A stretch of 64,000 bases of DNA, from positions 1 to 64,000 of the forward strand of contig MPMI01000013.1 of NCBI GenBank assembly GCA_002238415.1, written 5' to 3'. Positions 53,039 to 63,689 of this stretch are shown here, piece by piece. This DNA is from Desulfurellaceae bacterium bin18 (GTDB lineage: Bacteria > Desulfobacterota > Binatia > Bin18). Position 1 is the stretch's first letter, and each line of letters begins with the position of its first letter. The position numbers and the translations under genes are program-made. Below the pieces are notes generated by a model, which saw only the letters and a program-made list of their open reading frames with translations, did not search any database and had not been told where the DNA came from.

Positions 53039-54418
53039 TCGGCGGGGAGCCTCAATGCCCCTGCTCGCTCACCTCAAACACCAGCCGGCCGGCCGCCTCC
53101 TGGGCCTGGACACGGGCTACAATCTCAGGAGGAATCAGGAGCGGACGCGCCTCGGGGAATTTCTCTTCCTCCAGGGTAGGCCGCAAAAAAAAGAGCGCGG
53201 GAGAGGGCACCTGGGCCTGGGTCTTGATGGAAGTGTCCAGATACCACTGTCGGCGCATAAAATCCGGGCTGAAGAACAACGCGACTTCCTGAGGCTTCCA
53301 GACTGTTACCCGGTGACTGTCGTTCACAAAATAGGACAGCAGATCATCGGCAATATCCCAATATACGGTGAACAGCGATCCATAGCCCCGCTCCCCCAAA
53401 GCCGGATTAAAAAGCTCAGCCAGCCTTACCTCGATGTAGCTGAGATTCCCGTCGGGACCGTATTTCTCGATACGCAGGGGAAAAAAAGAATATTCCTCCA
53501 GCCAAAACAAGAGTCGCGGCACATAGTAATCGGGCAGCCATTCGGGACGGGCCCGGGCCTCCACAACATAGCACCGTACCCCACCCTCGGCCGTATAATA
53601 GCGATAGCTGTCTCCCATCAGCTTGAGCTCAGCCGTCCGCCGCTCTTGAAACTGACCGGTCTGCCCATTCCGTAATATGATGGCGGGTCGCGTCTTGGGA
53701 AAACGAACGGTTTGATACAGGGTATCCAGGCCCAGTATCTGCCAAGAAAACTCCCAGGCATCACGTCCATACGTGTCGTCAGGCGTGAACGCCATATTGG
53801 GTATCTTCCCCTGCCGGCGGCGGGGCACGTCGTGACGAACCCGGCGCTTGGTCTGTGAGTACCGGAACCGTTCTTCCTTCTTGATGAATTCTTTCCCCGT
53901 GCGGTAGCGAATCGAGAGTCGTTGCGAACCTTCCGCAGCGGCGGGAGCAGTACGCTGACTGAGATAGCGGTATATTTCTTCGCCAGGCTTGAGGGCGAGT
54001 TCTGCTTCCACACCTGTTGTGCTTGAGTTATAGGCCAAAAAATTGATTGTACTGCCCGGATTGAGGAGTACGCCTTGGTCAGAAATCGAGGAGAACGCCC
54101 TGGCAAACACAGCCGACCAACGCGGATAGAAGGTGAACTCCATAGTCCGATAGCCCATCTCCTCAGCCGTATAGGGTGGCGTAAAAGGATAGGGCTCAGC
54201 CGGCAGATACGGAACCTGGGGATGGCGTGGGGTATCAGTCGCAAGGTCCAGCTTCTGTCGCTCCTGCGGAGAGAGGTCTTCCACCGTTTTCCAGGTGTGG
54301 GTCCGGGCGCTGTTCGTCTCTTCAACAGCGGTGGGGAGAGCAGTTCCAATAGTAAGGATGAGGGCTGAAAGCAGCCAGAAGGACAGGCGCGAGACCATGA
54401 GACGCAATTAAACATATG
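53039..54418. repeat. Long direct repeat, copy 1 (DUF1329 gene plus leader)
   Basis: This segment is repeated at about 60936-62310 in the same orientation, about 7.9 kb away. The encoded proteins are both 451 aa and roughly 85% identical by eye. The similarity continues into the start-codon leader (caattaaacata). Confidence 0.85.
53052..54407 (-). CDS. DUF1329 protein, outer-envelope family, copy 1
   Basis: The 451-aa protein has a signal peptide (MRLMVSRLSFWLL, hydrophobic to about 25). A mature DUF1329 body follows: YPRWSAVFARAFSSISDQGV, FNPALGERGYGSLFTVYWDI and WYLDTSIKTQ. The family is a periplasmic or outer-membrane protein often found with RND efflux or lipid-handling genes; the function is undefined. 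It is convergent with the amidase (33 bp gap). A paralogue sits at 60945. Confidence 0.88.
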   Translation of the reverse strand: MRLMVSRLSFWLLSALILTIGTALPTAVEETNSARTHTWKTVEDLSPQERQKLDLATDTPRHPQVPYLPAEPYPFTPPYTAEEMGYRTMEFTFYPRWSAVFARAFSSISDQGVLLNPGSTINFLAYNSSTTGVEAELALKPGEEIYRYLSQRTAPAAAEGSQRLSIRYRTGKEFIKKEERFRYSQTKRRVRHDVPRRRQGKIPNMAFTPDDTYGRDAWEFSWQILGLDTLYQTVRFPKTRPAIILRNGQTGQFQERRTAELKLMGDSYRYYTAEGGVRCYVVEARARPEWLPDYYVPRLLFWLEEYSFFPLRIEKYGPDGNLSYIEVRLAELFNPALGERGYGSLFTVYWDIADDLLSYFVNDSHRVTVWKPQEVALFFSPDFMRRQWYLDTSIKTQAQVPSPALFFLRPTLEEEKFPEARPLLIPPEIVARVQAQEAAGRLVFEVSEQGH

Positions 54419-54562
54419 GTGAGAGTTTTGCCTAGCTTTTCATACTCTTGGCGGCGCGCTCATTTGACGCAACCTCGGGACATCAGGTACGCTTATCGCC
54501 GCTCACCGCGGCAGAAAGTAGAAACAGCGGCAAGGTAGAAAAGCCTGATTTGGAGGTGCCGC

Positions 54563-54950
54563 TTGGCGTCAACCCCCGCAAACGACCACATCCGCTACGA
54601 GCCGGACGAGCAGTGCGCGCCCCTCTCGTCCTTCATCGTCGGTATACAGGGCATCATGCTCGTGCTGCCGCCTGCCATTTCGATAGTAGTCATCAATGTT
54701 CTGGCGGCTGGTCAGGACGAAGAATATCTCACCTGGGCAGTATTCTCGGCGCTGATAATCGTAGGTATAGTCACCGCGCTACAGGCCTCCAGGCTAGGTC
54801 GAGTGGGCGCGGGGCATATGGTTGTCGTGGGAGTGACGCCCAATTACATTGCTCTGTCGGTGCTTGCCCTGGATGAGGGCGGACCGTCTATGCTGGCAAG
54901 CCTAATGGTCGCGTCCGCGCTCTTTTTCTTTGTGGTGGCGACATGGCTTC
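54563..54950 (+). pseudogene. Purine/xanthine-type permease (NCS2/SLC23), 3'-truncated
   Basis: The frame from TTG 54563 (GGAGGT upstream) gives LSSFIVGIQGIMLVLPPAIS, then WAVFSALIIVGIVTALQASR, GAGHMVVVGVTPNYIALSVL and SALFFFVVATWLP, the first four membrane segments of an NCS2 nucleobase permease. After about 54950 the frame becomes antisense to the PKS end and permease homology stops. About two-thirds of the protein, with the remaining helices, is missing. Non-functional as it stands. Confidence 0.8.
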
Positions 54951-57900
54951 CGCCCGCCCACCTCGTATCCTCGCCCAACTCTTCGGTGGTAGCGTCTTCG
55001 CCGCGACCGTCCAGCCCTGCGAGATGCACGACACCGCTGAGCGGTGCATCCGTGGGTAGACCTTCGATCAGTGAGCGCCACGACTCACGGCTGTGCATGT
55101 GCACGGACGCCTTGATGACCGCGGACTCTGCCGCCGCTGATGCTCCACCTGACTGCGCTTCGTCGCTCGCCAATACGACAGTCTGGTTATGGGCAACCAA
55201 CTCTGCTGCCAGTGTATCTGCCACGCCGCAGCGGTCGCCCGCGAGAACCCATACCCCCGCCGCCTCCTTCACCGCTGCCGGGCCTTGTGCCACGATAACG
55301 CCCCTGTCCGGCGTGCTCGTCGGGTCAGACGTATCCACTCCCAGAACTTCTATCTCACCGAAGCCCGCCTCGCCGAGCGCCTGCCGCCAGATGACGGGGC
55401 TTGCCAGCGCGTGGTGCGGGCGGTAGTCGTCGGCAAAGCGCCACCAGCCGTCCAACTGTCCGAAAGTCAGGTCCTGCCAACCCTGACCGCGCAGGATTTC
55501 AAGCGCAATCAACTGTCCCGACGGCGCGAGAAGGTCCCGGCAGTGAGCAAGTGTGTCATTCAGAGAGCGGGTGGCGTGCAAGACATTGGAGGCAATAACG
55601 AGGTCCCATCCATGGGCGTTGAAGCCTTGCGCTATAGGGTCCTTCTCGATGTCCAGAACGCGGTATTCGATTGACCCGTCGCTTCCGCCAAAGCGCGTCT
55701 CTGCTTCGGCGAAGAAGCCGGCCGATATATCGGTGTAGGTGTAGTCAAAGCGTCCAGCCGGTAGCTCAGGCAGTACCGCTGCCGTCGCCGCTCCCGTGCC
55801 GGCCCCGACCTCCAGCACACGCAGCCTTCGGCCTTCCGGCAGTTCGTCCAGGAGTGCCGCAACCGCGTCCCCCAGTATGTGGTTCGCCGCGCGCGCAACC
55901 GGCGCTTTCAGGTACAGGTCGGCGGCGGTCGGCTCTCCACTGCTGAACAGCAGCGTCAGCGGGTCCGCCTGCCCGATGAGCACATCAGCGAGCGCGGCAC
56001 CACACCGCCTGAGGAGTCCGATTTCGGTCGAGCCGTGCCAGTATCGCGCGTTCATTTGGTCGGCAAACTCGTCGACATCGCGCGGCATATCTTCCGGCAG
56101 CGGGTCGTCCTGCCCGACCTTCACGATAAACCCGTCGCCCGCTTCCTCCACAACCCTCGCTCTGGCGAGCAACTCGAACATGCGGCGGAACACACGCTGG
56201 TGCGCCGGCAGGACATTCAGCCTTTGGCGCACGGCTTCCGGCTCGACGACTTCGCCGACCGTGCGCTCCCATCCCAGCCGCTCCAGTGCGCTGAGCGCAT
56301 AGAAGCACGACAAGCGCTCAAGGTCGTTCAGTAATGCGGCGTGCGCATCGGCTTCGACGTCTTCATTCGCAAGATACTGGGCAAACGGCACGGAGCGGGC
56401 CGCGATGCGTGTCGGACTCGTAAGGAAGTCGGCTGAGGGCATCCCGTCTGCAAGGGCACGGTCGCGCCAGATGACTTCGTACAGGAGGTCTTGCAGGCCT
56501 TCCATCGCGGAAAGCAAGGCCGTACGGGTGGCGCGCTTCACCGTGTATCCGCTCAATCCGCCAACTTCTAACCCGTCCGGCGTATAGAATTGCAGATCAC
56601 CGCTCAGCACTTCCGGTGTCTCGTTCCGTCCCTCGTCCCGCCCTGAGTCGCGGGCGCTCTCTCGCAAGCGGGCGTAACAGATAAACCGTTCAGGCAGTTG
56701 CTGCCTCAGCCACAAGCGTTCCCATCCGAAGGGCAGGTAGGTGACCTCGTCTTCGTCCCTGGCGGCATGACGCGCCGCCGAAAGGACCTGGAAACAGCCG
56801 TCAAGCAGAATCGGATGCAGGCCAATGCCGTTGCTGTCAACGGCTTCCGGCAGGGCGACCTCGCCAACCGCCTCGCCATGCGCCGCCCAGAGTGCCTGAA
56901 GGGTGCGGAACGTTGTGCCTAGGTTGATGCGGGCGTCTGCCCGCGCGCGATAGAAGGCCGCGACGTCCTGCGGAGGCAGGCCCGACTTCAATCCGTCCAC
57001 ATCGATACGCTTGGCAGTCCCGCGCGGCCTGACACCCGGCGACGCCTTGCTCTGTGCGTGCAGCGTCCAGCCCTCTTCGGACTCGCCCTTGCTGAATATC
57101 TCGATATGCCGGGTGTTCCCGCTCTCGGACGCGCTCAGCACGGCCTGGATTTTTCGCCCGCCCTGCTCAGGATTGTCCTCGCTGTCCTCCTCTGCAAAGA
57201 CCATCGCGCTATGCAGTTGCAAGTCCTCCACATCCACCGACTGCGCGCCTTCGGCCAGCGCCGCCGCTGCCGCCAGAGCGCCATACAACGCGCCCGGCAT
57301 TATCACCCGCCCGAAGGCGCGATGGTCGTTCAGCCAGGATGGGTCGGAAGGGAACATTTCCGTCTCGAACATCACCTCGCCACGTGGCGACTCGTGCCTT
57401 GTGCCCAGCAGCGGATGCCCGGCGGCCGCGCGCCTGCGCCGTGGCGCCTCGATCCAGTGCCGCTCACGCTGGAAGGGATAGCTCGGCAGCCCAATCCTGC
57501 GCCGCTCTTCTCCCACGAAAAGTCCCTCGAAGGCAAGGGGAAGCCCCGCCTCGTATGCGCCCGTAACGGCAGCCATGAAGTCATCGTCGTATGTTGACGG
57601 CAGGGCATCCTTGGCTGGACGCAGCAGACTCTCAAGGACGATGGGGTCTTGCGCACCATTCGCCACGTCAAACCAGACCAGAGACACCAATGGACCCAGC
57701 ACGGCGTGTGGACCCAACTCTATGACCAGATCGACGTCCAGTTCCGCCAGCGTTCCGATGCCTCTGCGGAACTGCACGGCCTGGCGCGCATGCCGGCGCC
57801 AGTATGTGCCATCAAGCCTCTCGTCCGGCGCAACCACGCCGCCCGTAACATTGCTCACCAGAGCCACGGATGGCGGCGAGACCACAACATCCTGATACGC

Positions 57901-60321
57901 TTCTTCCAGGGCATCCAGCGCGGGCTCCACCAAAGCGCTGTGGAAGGCCTGATTTCTGGTTAACGGCCTGACGGTAACCTCTGCGGCCTCGAAACGCTCC
58001 GAGACCGCCTGCACTGCCGCGTTAGGCCCGCTAATGACCTGATGAATGCCGTTGTCAACGGCGAGGCTCAAACCCACGCCGTCGGATGACGCATTGTACT
58101 CATCAACCGCCGCCGCCACGATATCCTGCGGAGCGAACACCGCCGCCATCGTGCCTGACTCAGGCATTGACGAAAGCAGGGCGCCGCGTTTTGCCACAAA
58201 CCGCAGCCCCTCTTCCAAACCGAACACGCCGGCCGCCTGCGCCGCCGCAAATTCGCCCAGGCTGTGCCCGATGACGACGCTCGGTTCAACTCCGATGCTA
58301 CGCCACAACGCGGTCAGCGCGCACTCCAGGGCATAGACGGCGGGCTGTATCCAAGCGGTATCGCTCAGGTCACCTTCCGCACCCTCGCTGCCGAATATGA
58401 CATCCAGCAGCGAAGTGCCTCGCTCTTCCAGCATGACCCGCTCGCACCGGTCGAAAACGGCGCGCACCGCCGGCTCGCGGGCGTACAGGGTCTTGCCCAT
58501 GCCCATCCACTGGCTGCCCTGACCCGTGTACACGAAAGCCACTTTCGTCGCTGCTTTCGTCGCCGTGCCGTCGTCGCCCTCCGCAACCGCCTTCAGCCCG
58601 GCGCGCAGCGACTCGGCGTCCCTGAAAGTAACACCCGCGCGGTGAGCGAATTGGCTGCGTCCCACGCCTGCCGTCCACGCCATATCCGAGAGAAGAGGCG
58701 CAGCGGCGGAGGCTGCGGATTCCAGGTCTGTGGAGCGCTCGTCAAGCCACGCCAGATAGCGTCCTGCCAGTTCCCGCAGGGCTTTGTCTGTCTTGCCTGA
58801 CAAGGGCAGCAGCCGAGTCGCCCGCGGCGCGGGCGCTGTCACCGCCGAGTCCGCGATCGCCTCGGGTAAAGAAACGGCGATATGCTGCGGGGAACCCGTG
58901 GGCCACTTCCCGTCACGTAATCCGTCAGTTGCTCTCTGCGGCGTGCCGTAGCCCTCCACCACAACATGCGCGTTTGTGCCCGACCAGCCGAAACTGTTCA
59001 CGCCCGCCAGCGGCGCTCGGTCGGACATCAGCGGCCACTCCGTTGCCGTCGCAGTGACCCGCAAAGGAAGCTGCCGCCAATCAACCGCCGGCGTCGGATT
59101 GTGGAAATTCAGATGCTTCGGGATGAGCCCCTGATTCAGCGCCAGCAAGACCTTCATCACCCCGGCAACACCTGCCGCCGCCTCCAGGTGTCCGAAGTTC
59201 GTCTTCACAGAGCCAATCAGCAGCGGTCGCCCCGCCTCGCGTCCCTTCCCGTAGGCCGCCGCCATTGCCCGCAGCTCGATCGGGTCGCCCACCGGCGTAC
59301 CCGTACCGTGCGCTTCCACATAGTCCACCTGTGACGGCAGGACGCCTGCCCTGAGCAAGGCGGCCTCGATGACCTGTTCCTGGGCCTCCCCGTTCGGCAC
59401 GGTCAGCCCTGTGCTCGCCCCGTCCTGGTTCAGCGCGGAGCCGCGAATGATACCCCAGATGCGGTCGCCGTCAGCCTCCGCCTCGCTCAGCCGCTTGAGC
59501 ACCAGCATGCCGCAGCCCTCGCCACGCACATAGCCGTTGGCGGCGGCATCAAAAGTCTTGCAGCGCCCATCCGGCGCCAGCATTCCCGCATTGGCGCGCA
59601 GTTCCATCAGCCGCCCCGACAGGATGGCGTGCACCCCGCCCGCCAGCGCAAGGTCGGCCTCGCCCCGTTGCAGGCCGGACACCGCCTGATGCATCGCGGC
59701 AAGTGATGACGAGCAGGCCGTGTCCAGTGCAATCGCCGGCCCTTGCAGGCCGAGGGCGAAGGCAACCCGCCCGATGGCGGTGTTGTAGGAAGTGCCGCTG
59801 ACCGCGTACAGACTGGAGGCCGGCTCGGCGGTATCACTGGCTTCCAGTATGACCCCCCGGTAGTCATTGGTACTGATGCCGGCATACACGCCGGTGCGGC
59901 TACCCTTCAGTCTGTCAGGGTCTATCCCCGCGTCTTCGAGCGCCTGCCAACTCGTTTCCAGCATCAGTCGCTGTTGGGGGTCCAACATCTGCGCCTCGAC
60001 CGGCGAAATGCGAAAAAAAGGGGCGTCGAACCGGTCAACGTCGTCTATGAAACCGGCGAAACGACACGCCTCTCTCAGAGCCGTGGCGTCCTGGAACAAC
60101 TCGCCGACGCGCCCAACGCCGGAACCCGGAACGCCCTCGCTGACCGCATTCTCGCCCGCTTCCAGCAGACGCCAGAACGCCGCAACATCATGCGCACCGG
60201 GGAAGCGGCACGCCATGCCGACGACGGCTATCGGCTCTCCGAATTGTGACCCTGAGCGATTCCGAACATCAGGCTCAGCCACCGGAGCGTGTGACGAATC
60301 CGCAGACTGCTCTGTACTCAT
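54951..60321 (-). CDS. Type I polyketide synthase KS-AT-DH-cMT-(KR truncated)
   Basis: The PKS reads for about 1790 residues from ATG 60321 before entering unrelated sequence. The KS domain has C203 in DTACSSSL, H338 in HGTGTPVGDP and H378 in KTNFGHLEAAAG. The AT domain has S687 in GHSLGEF, and QAFHSALV suggests malonyl-CoA. The DH domain has H1000 in LNDHRAFGRVIMPG and D1174 in HPILLDGCFQ. A C-methyltransferase follows with VLEVGAGTGAATAA near 1505, then the structural start of a KR region (VVHLAGLDGRG). There is no ACP, ER or catalytic KR half. The order matches iterative PKSs that make methyl-branched chains. The gene is a 3'-truncated fragment; the reading frame formally continues to 54844. 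Confidence 0.9.
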
Positions 60322-60445
60322 AGTGTCCTTCTCTCGTCGTGACCTGTCGCCAGAGGATAGGCAACTGCCGGGATTTGCATAAGGTATTGTATATAATGAA
60401 GGACGTTTAGCCTATGATAATGTGTCTGAAAGGAAGGAGCTTCGC

Positions 60446-60826
60446 ATGGGGGCAGGAATAGACGTTCAGTGGGAACGGACAAAAGGGGGTTTGGTTGCCG
60501 GCCTCGTGGGACGTATTGACGGCGGCAATGCCGAGGAATTTCAGCGTCTCCTAGAATCCGGCATTGAGTCGGGCGACCACGCCCTCATCTTGGACTTTGA
60601 GCACCTGTCCTTCATCAGCAGTGCGGGTCTCCGGGTCAGTCTGATTCTTGCCAGGCAATTCAGCGAGCCGGGTAAACAGTTTGGCATTTGTACGCTTTCC
60701 GGTCCTGTCCGCGAGGTTATCACCATCAGCGGCTTTGATAAGATGATTGCCGTGTATGAATCACGGGCCGCCGCGCTCGACGTACTCACAGGGGAGTCCA
60801 GCAGTGGCGGTGGCGATCAAGGGTGA
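60446..60826 (+). CDS. STAS-domain protein (anti-sigma factor antagonist-like)
   Basis: The 126-aa protein from ATG 60446 (AAGGAG upstream) has the STAS fold: GLVAGLVGRIDGGNAEEF, the DFEHLSFISSAGLRVSL segment with the phosphorylatable Ser of SpoIIAA-like proteins, and GFDKMIAVY. It should switch a partner serine kinase or sigma regulator, none of which is adjacent. It faces the same way as the truncated permease, and such STAS genes sometimes follow NCS2 permeases. It is divergent from the PKS, and its stop abuts the scar region. Confidence 0.88.
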   Translation: MGAGIDVQWERTKGGLVAGLVGRIDGGNAEEFQRLLESGIESGDHALILDFEHLSFISSAGLRVSLILARQFSEPGKQFGICTLSGPVREVITISGFDKMIAVYESRAAALDVLTGESSSGGGDQG

Positions 60827-60827
60827 A

Positions 60828-60875
60828 ACAAGCAGTATACAGGCTATCAATCCTATCAGTATTTAGACGTGCCGC
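60828..60875 (+). repeat. Scar: 48-bp copy of the dipeptidase gene 5' end
   Basis: The sequence matches 62469-62516, the first codons of the M19 dipeptidase (KQYTGYQSYQYLD), with about five mismatches, then stops. It indicates a lost first copy of the dipeptidase. Confidence 0.85.
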
Positions 60876-60934
60876 GCTTCATAACGACCCCGACAGCCCG
60901 GATTTTACCTACATGTTCGCCCACAATCTGACCG
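60874..60934 (+). repeat. Scar: 61-bp copy of the amidase gene 3' part
   Basis: It matches 52804-52863, encoding DDPDGPDFTYTFAHNLTG in the amidase, with a few changes. It then skips about 170 bp and rejoins the sequence that follows the amidase and leads into DUF1329. This is the remnant of a second amidase copy. Confidence 0.85.
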
Positions 60935-60935
60935 A

Positions 60936-62310
60936 CGGAAAGCCTCAACGCCCTTGCTCGCTCACCTCAAACACCAGTCGCCCGGCTACCTCCTGAGCTT
61001 GGACGCGGGCTAGAATCTCGGCAGGGAGTTGGAGCGGGCGCTCCTCGGGAAATTTCTCTTCCTCTAAGGCGGGCCGTAAGAAAAAGAGGTCTGGGAAGGG
61101 CACTTGGGCTTGGGTCTTGATGGAAGTATCAAGGGACCACTGACGGCGCATAAAATCCGGGCTAAAGAACAACGCGATCTCCTGAGGATTCCAGACGGTT
61201 ACCCGGTGACTGTCGTTCACAAAATAGGTCATCAGGTCATCGGCAATATCCCAATACACGGTAAACAGCGATCCATATCCCCGCTCCCCCAAATCTGGAT
61301 TAAAAACCTCCGCCAGCCTCACCTCGATATGCCTGAGATTCCCGTCGGGTCCGTATTTCTCAATACGCAGAGGGAAAAAAGAATGTTCTTCCAGCCAAAA
61401 CAAGAGCCGCGGTACGTAGTAATTGGGCAACCATTCGGGACGAGCCCGGGCCTCTACAACATAGCACCGGGCCCCGCCCTCGGCCGTATAGTACCGATAG
61501 TGGTCTCCCATCAGCTTGAGCTCAGCCGTCCGCCGCTCTTGAAATTGACCGGTCTCGCCATTCCGCAACATGATGGTGGGCCGCGTCTTGGGAAAGCGCA
61601 CGGTTTGATACAGAATATCCAGGCCTAGTATCCGCCAAGAAAACTCCCAGGCGTCACGCCCATAATTGTCATCGGGTGTGAGCGCCATATTGGGGACCTT
61701 CCCCTGCCGTCGGGGTGGCGCGTTATGACGAACCCGACGCTTGGCCTGTGAGTATTGGAATCGTTCTTCTTTCTTGATGAACTCTTTATCCGTGCGATAG
61801 CGAATCGAGAGTCGTTGCGACCCTTCCGCAGCTGGGGGAGCCGTGCGCTGGCTGAGAGACCGGTAGATTTCTTCGCCAGGCTTGAGGGTGAGTTCCACCT
61901 CCGCACCAGTCGCACTTGCATTATAGGCCAAAAAATTGGTGGCACTGCCTGGGTTGAGGAGCACCCCCTGGGTGGAAATCGACGACCACGCTCTGGCAAA
62001 CACGGCCGACCAGCGCGGACGGGAGGTGAACTCCATGAGCCGATAACCCATCTCCTCAGCTGTATAGGGCAGTGTAAAAGGATAGGGCTCAGCCGGCAGA
62101 TACGGAACCTGGGGATGACGTGGGGTGTCAACCGCAAGGTCCAGCTTCTGTCGTTCCTGTGGAGAGAGGTCTTCTATGGTTTTCCAGGTGCGGTTCCGGG
62201 AGTTGTGCGTCTCTTCAGCAGCGACAGGGAGAGCAGCCTCAAGAGTCAGGATGAAGACTGGAAGCAACCAGAAGAACAGGCGTGAGACCATGAGGCGCAA
62301 TTAAACATAA
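60936..62310. repeat. Long direct repeat, copy 2 (DUF1329 gene plus leader)
   Basis: This is the partner of 53039-54418 in the same orientation, including the gene start leader. Divergence of roughly 15% at protein level implies that the duplication is old and that both copies were kept. Confidence 0.85.
60945..62300 (-). CDS. DUF1329 protein, outer-envelope family, copy 2
   Basis: The 451-aa paralogue of the 53052 gene has identical length and no indels. Most changes fall in the signal peptide and a few surface positions, while conserved DUF1329 blocks such as GERGYGSLFTVYWDIADDL are unchanged, which is consistent with purifying selection. The signal peptide is MRLMVSRLFFWLL with a hydrophobic core to about residue 25. 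Upstream on the other strand is the dipeptidase gene, so the two share a divergent leader of about 160 bp. Confidence 0.88.
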   Translation of the reverse strand: MRLMVSRLFFWLLPVFILTLEAALPVAAEETHNSRNRTWKTIEDLSPQERQKLDLAVDTPRHPQVPYLPAEPYPFTLPYTAEEMGYRLMEFTSRPRWSAVFARAWSSISTQGVLLNPGSATNFLAYNASATGAEVELTLKPGEEIYRSLSQRTAPPAAEGSQRLSIRYRTDKEFIKKEERFQYSQAKRRVRHNAPPRRQGKVPNMALTPDDNYGRDAWEFSWRILGLDILYQTVRFPKTRPTIMLRNGETGQFQERRTAELKLMGDHYRYYTAEGGARCYVVEARARPEWLPNYYVPRLLFWLEEHSFFPLRIEKYGPDGNLRHIEVRLAEVFNPDLGERGYGSLFTVYWDIADDLMTYFVNDSHRVTVWNPQEIALFFSPDFMRRQWSLDTSIKTQAQVPFPDLFFLRPALEEEKFPEERPLQLPAEILARVQAQEVAGRLVFEVSEQGR

Positions 62311-62458
62311 GGCGAAAGAGTTTCATAGCTTTTTATTGGAGCAAGCGGACACTCGGAAACGCGGCTTCCTCTTGAAAGTTGGGGAGGTCAGCGCTAGCGG
62401 GGAAGTAGGGAAGTATTCATCCGGCAAGCAGCTCAAACACCCGACAGGGAGGCGGCGT

Positions 62459-63661
62459 ATGGAAAATCACAAGCAGTATACAGGCTATCAGTCCTACCAG
62501 TATTTAGACGCGCCGGGCGACTACAAGCGCTTTCGCTTGGCCAAAGAAGTCGGGCGGGTGGCGTCTTCTCAGATTGCGCTCACGCCGGCTGAGGAGGCAC
62601 GAGTGCAGAGTCTGTTAGCCGAGAATATTGCGATCTCCATGCACGACCATCCGGTTGTGGTCCCGGAGGAGATCAACGAAATCTTCGAACAAAAGCGCCT
62701 GGGCCGGGACTTCACCGGCTTTCAGGGACTGGCACTCTCTGGGTTGGACGGCATCTTTGACAATTTGATGAACGGCCTGTGTACGATTACCTCGCAGGCC
62801 GGCTGGAAGTGGAATGATGTCACCCACGACTTGGGCATGCGTTTGTGCGACCTGGCCCACCAGGATTTTATTCTTGTCTGCGACGGCGTTCGAGATATTG
62901 TCGCGGCGCACGAGACCCGACGACTTGCCCTGGTACCGACGCTTGAGTCCGCAACGCCGATAGAGAACGAACTGGACCGGCTCGATGTACTGTATGGATT
63001 TGGCGTGCGCAGCATGGGCGTCGCCTACAGTGAAGCCAATGCTTTGGGCAGCGGTTTGCGAGAGGGGCGAGACGCCGGACTGACCGACTTTGGGCGCCAG
63101 GCGGTGCGGCGTATGAATAAACTTGGCATCCTGATTGATGCGGCCCATTGCGGCGATCAGACGACGTTAGACATTATTGAGGAAAGCGAGCTACCCATCG
63201 TGATCTCCCACGCCGGGGCGCGGGCATTATGGGACACCCCGCGGCTCAAGCCGGACCACGTGCTGGAGGCTATGGCGGCCAAGGGAGGCATACTGGGAAT
63301 CGAAGCGGCTCCGCATACGACCCTGACCGAGCAGCATCCGCACCACAGTATAGAATCGTGCATGGAGCACTTTGAGTATGCAGTCCGGCTGATCGGTATT
63401 GAGCATGTTGGGTTTGGACCGGACACCATGTTCGGCGATCATGTCGGTCTGCACCGAGCCTACGCGGCCCAGCTCTCCGTTGACAAGATACTTGGCAATA
63501 AGGCGTTTGATCCGGTCGAGTACGTTGATGGCTTAGAGAACCCTGCCGACTTTCCCAACATTGTCCGGTGGCTCGTCAGACAGGGCTATACGGATGCAGA
63601 CATTGCCAAGGTTATAGGCGGTAACGTCGTGCGCGTTCTCACCCAGGTGTGGGTACGCTAA
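62459..63661 (+). CDS. Membrane dipeptidase-like peptidase M19
   Basis: The 400-aa product from ATG 62459 (AGGGAGG upstream) has the renal-dipeptidase zinc motifs: MHDHPVV (HxD), LVPTLESATPIEN (bridging Glu), DAAHCGDQTTLDI and VISHAGARAL for the second His pair, and GFGPDTMFGDH. It hydrolyses dipeptides or related amides as a binuclear zinc enzyme. No signal peptide is visible, unlike the mammalian enzyme, so it is probably cytoplasmic. An ATG at 62336 is rejected. Its 5' end is duplicated at 60.83 kb. Confidence 0.92.
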   Translation: MENHKQYTGYQSYQYLDAPGDYKRFRLAKEVGRVASSQIALTPAEEARVQSLLAENIAISMHDHPVVVPEEINEIFEQKRLGRDFTGFQGLALSGLDGIFDNLMNGLCTITSQAGWKWNDVTHDLGMRLCDLAHQDFILVCDGVRDIVAAHETRRLALVPTLESATPIENELDRLDVLYGFGVRSMGVAYSEANALGSGLREGRDAGLTDFGRQAVRRMNKLGILIDAAHCGDQTTLDIIEESELPIVISHAGARALWDTPRLKPDHVLEAMAAKGGILGIEAAPHTTLTEQHPHHSIESCMEHFEYAVRLIGIEHVGFGPDTMFGDHVGLHRAYAAQLSVDKILGNKAFDPVEYVDGLENPADFPNIVRWLVRQGYTDADIAKVIGGNVVRVLTQVWVR

Positions 63662-63689
63662 GGGACGGTTCAAACACTGAACAACTCGG

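Noticed and set aside
54844-54950. Last 36 codons of the PKS reading frame
   Set aside because: They read antisense through the permease, so they are junction read-through rather than PKS sequence.
62336-62458. 41-residue N-terminal extension of the dipeptidase
   Set aside because: A good RBS and the conserved start lie at 62459; the extension has no homology.
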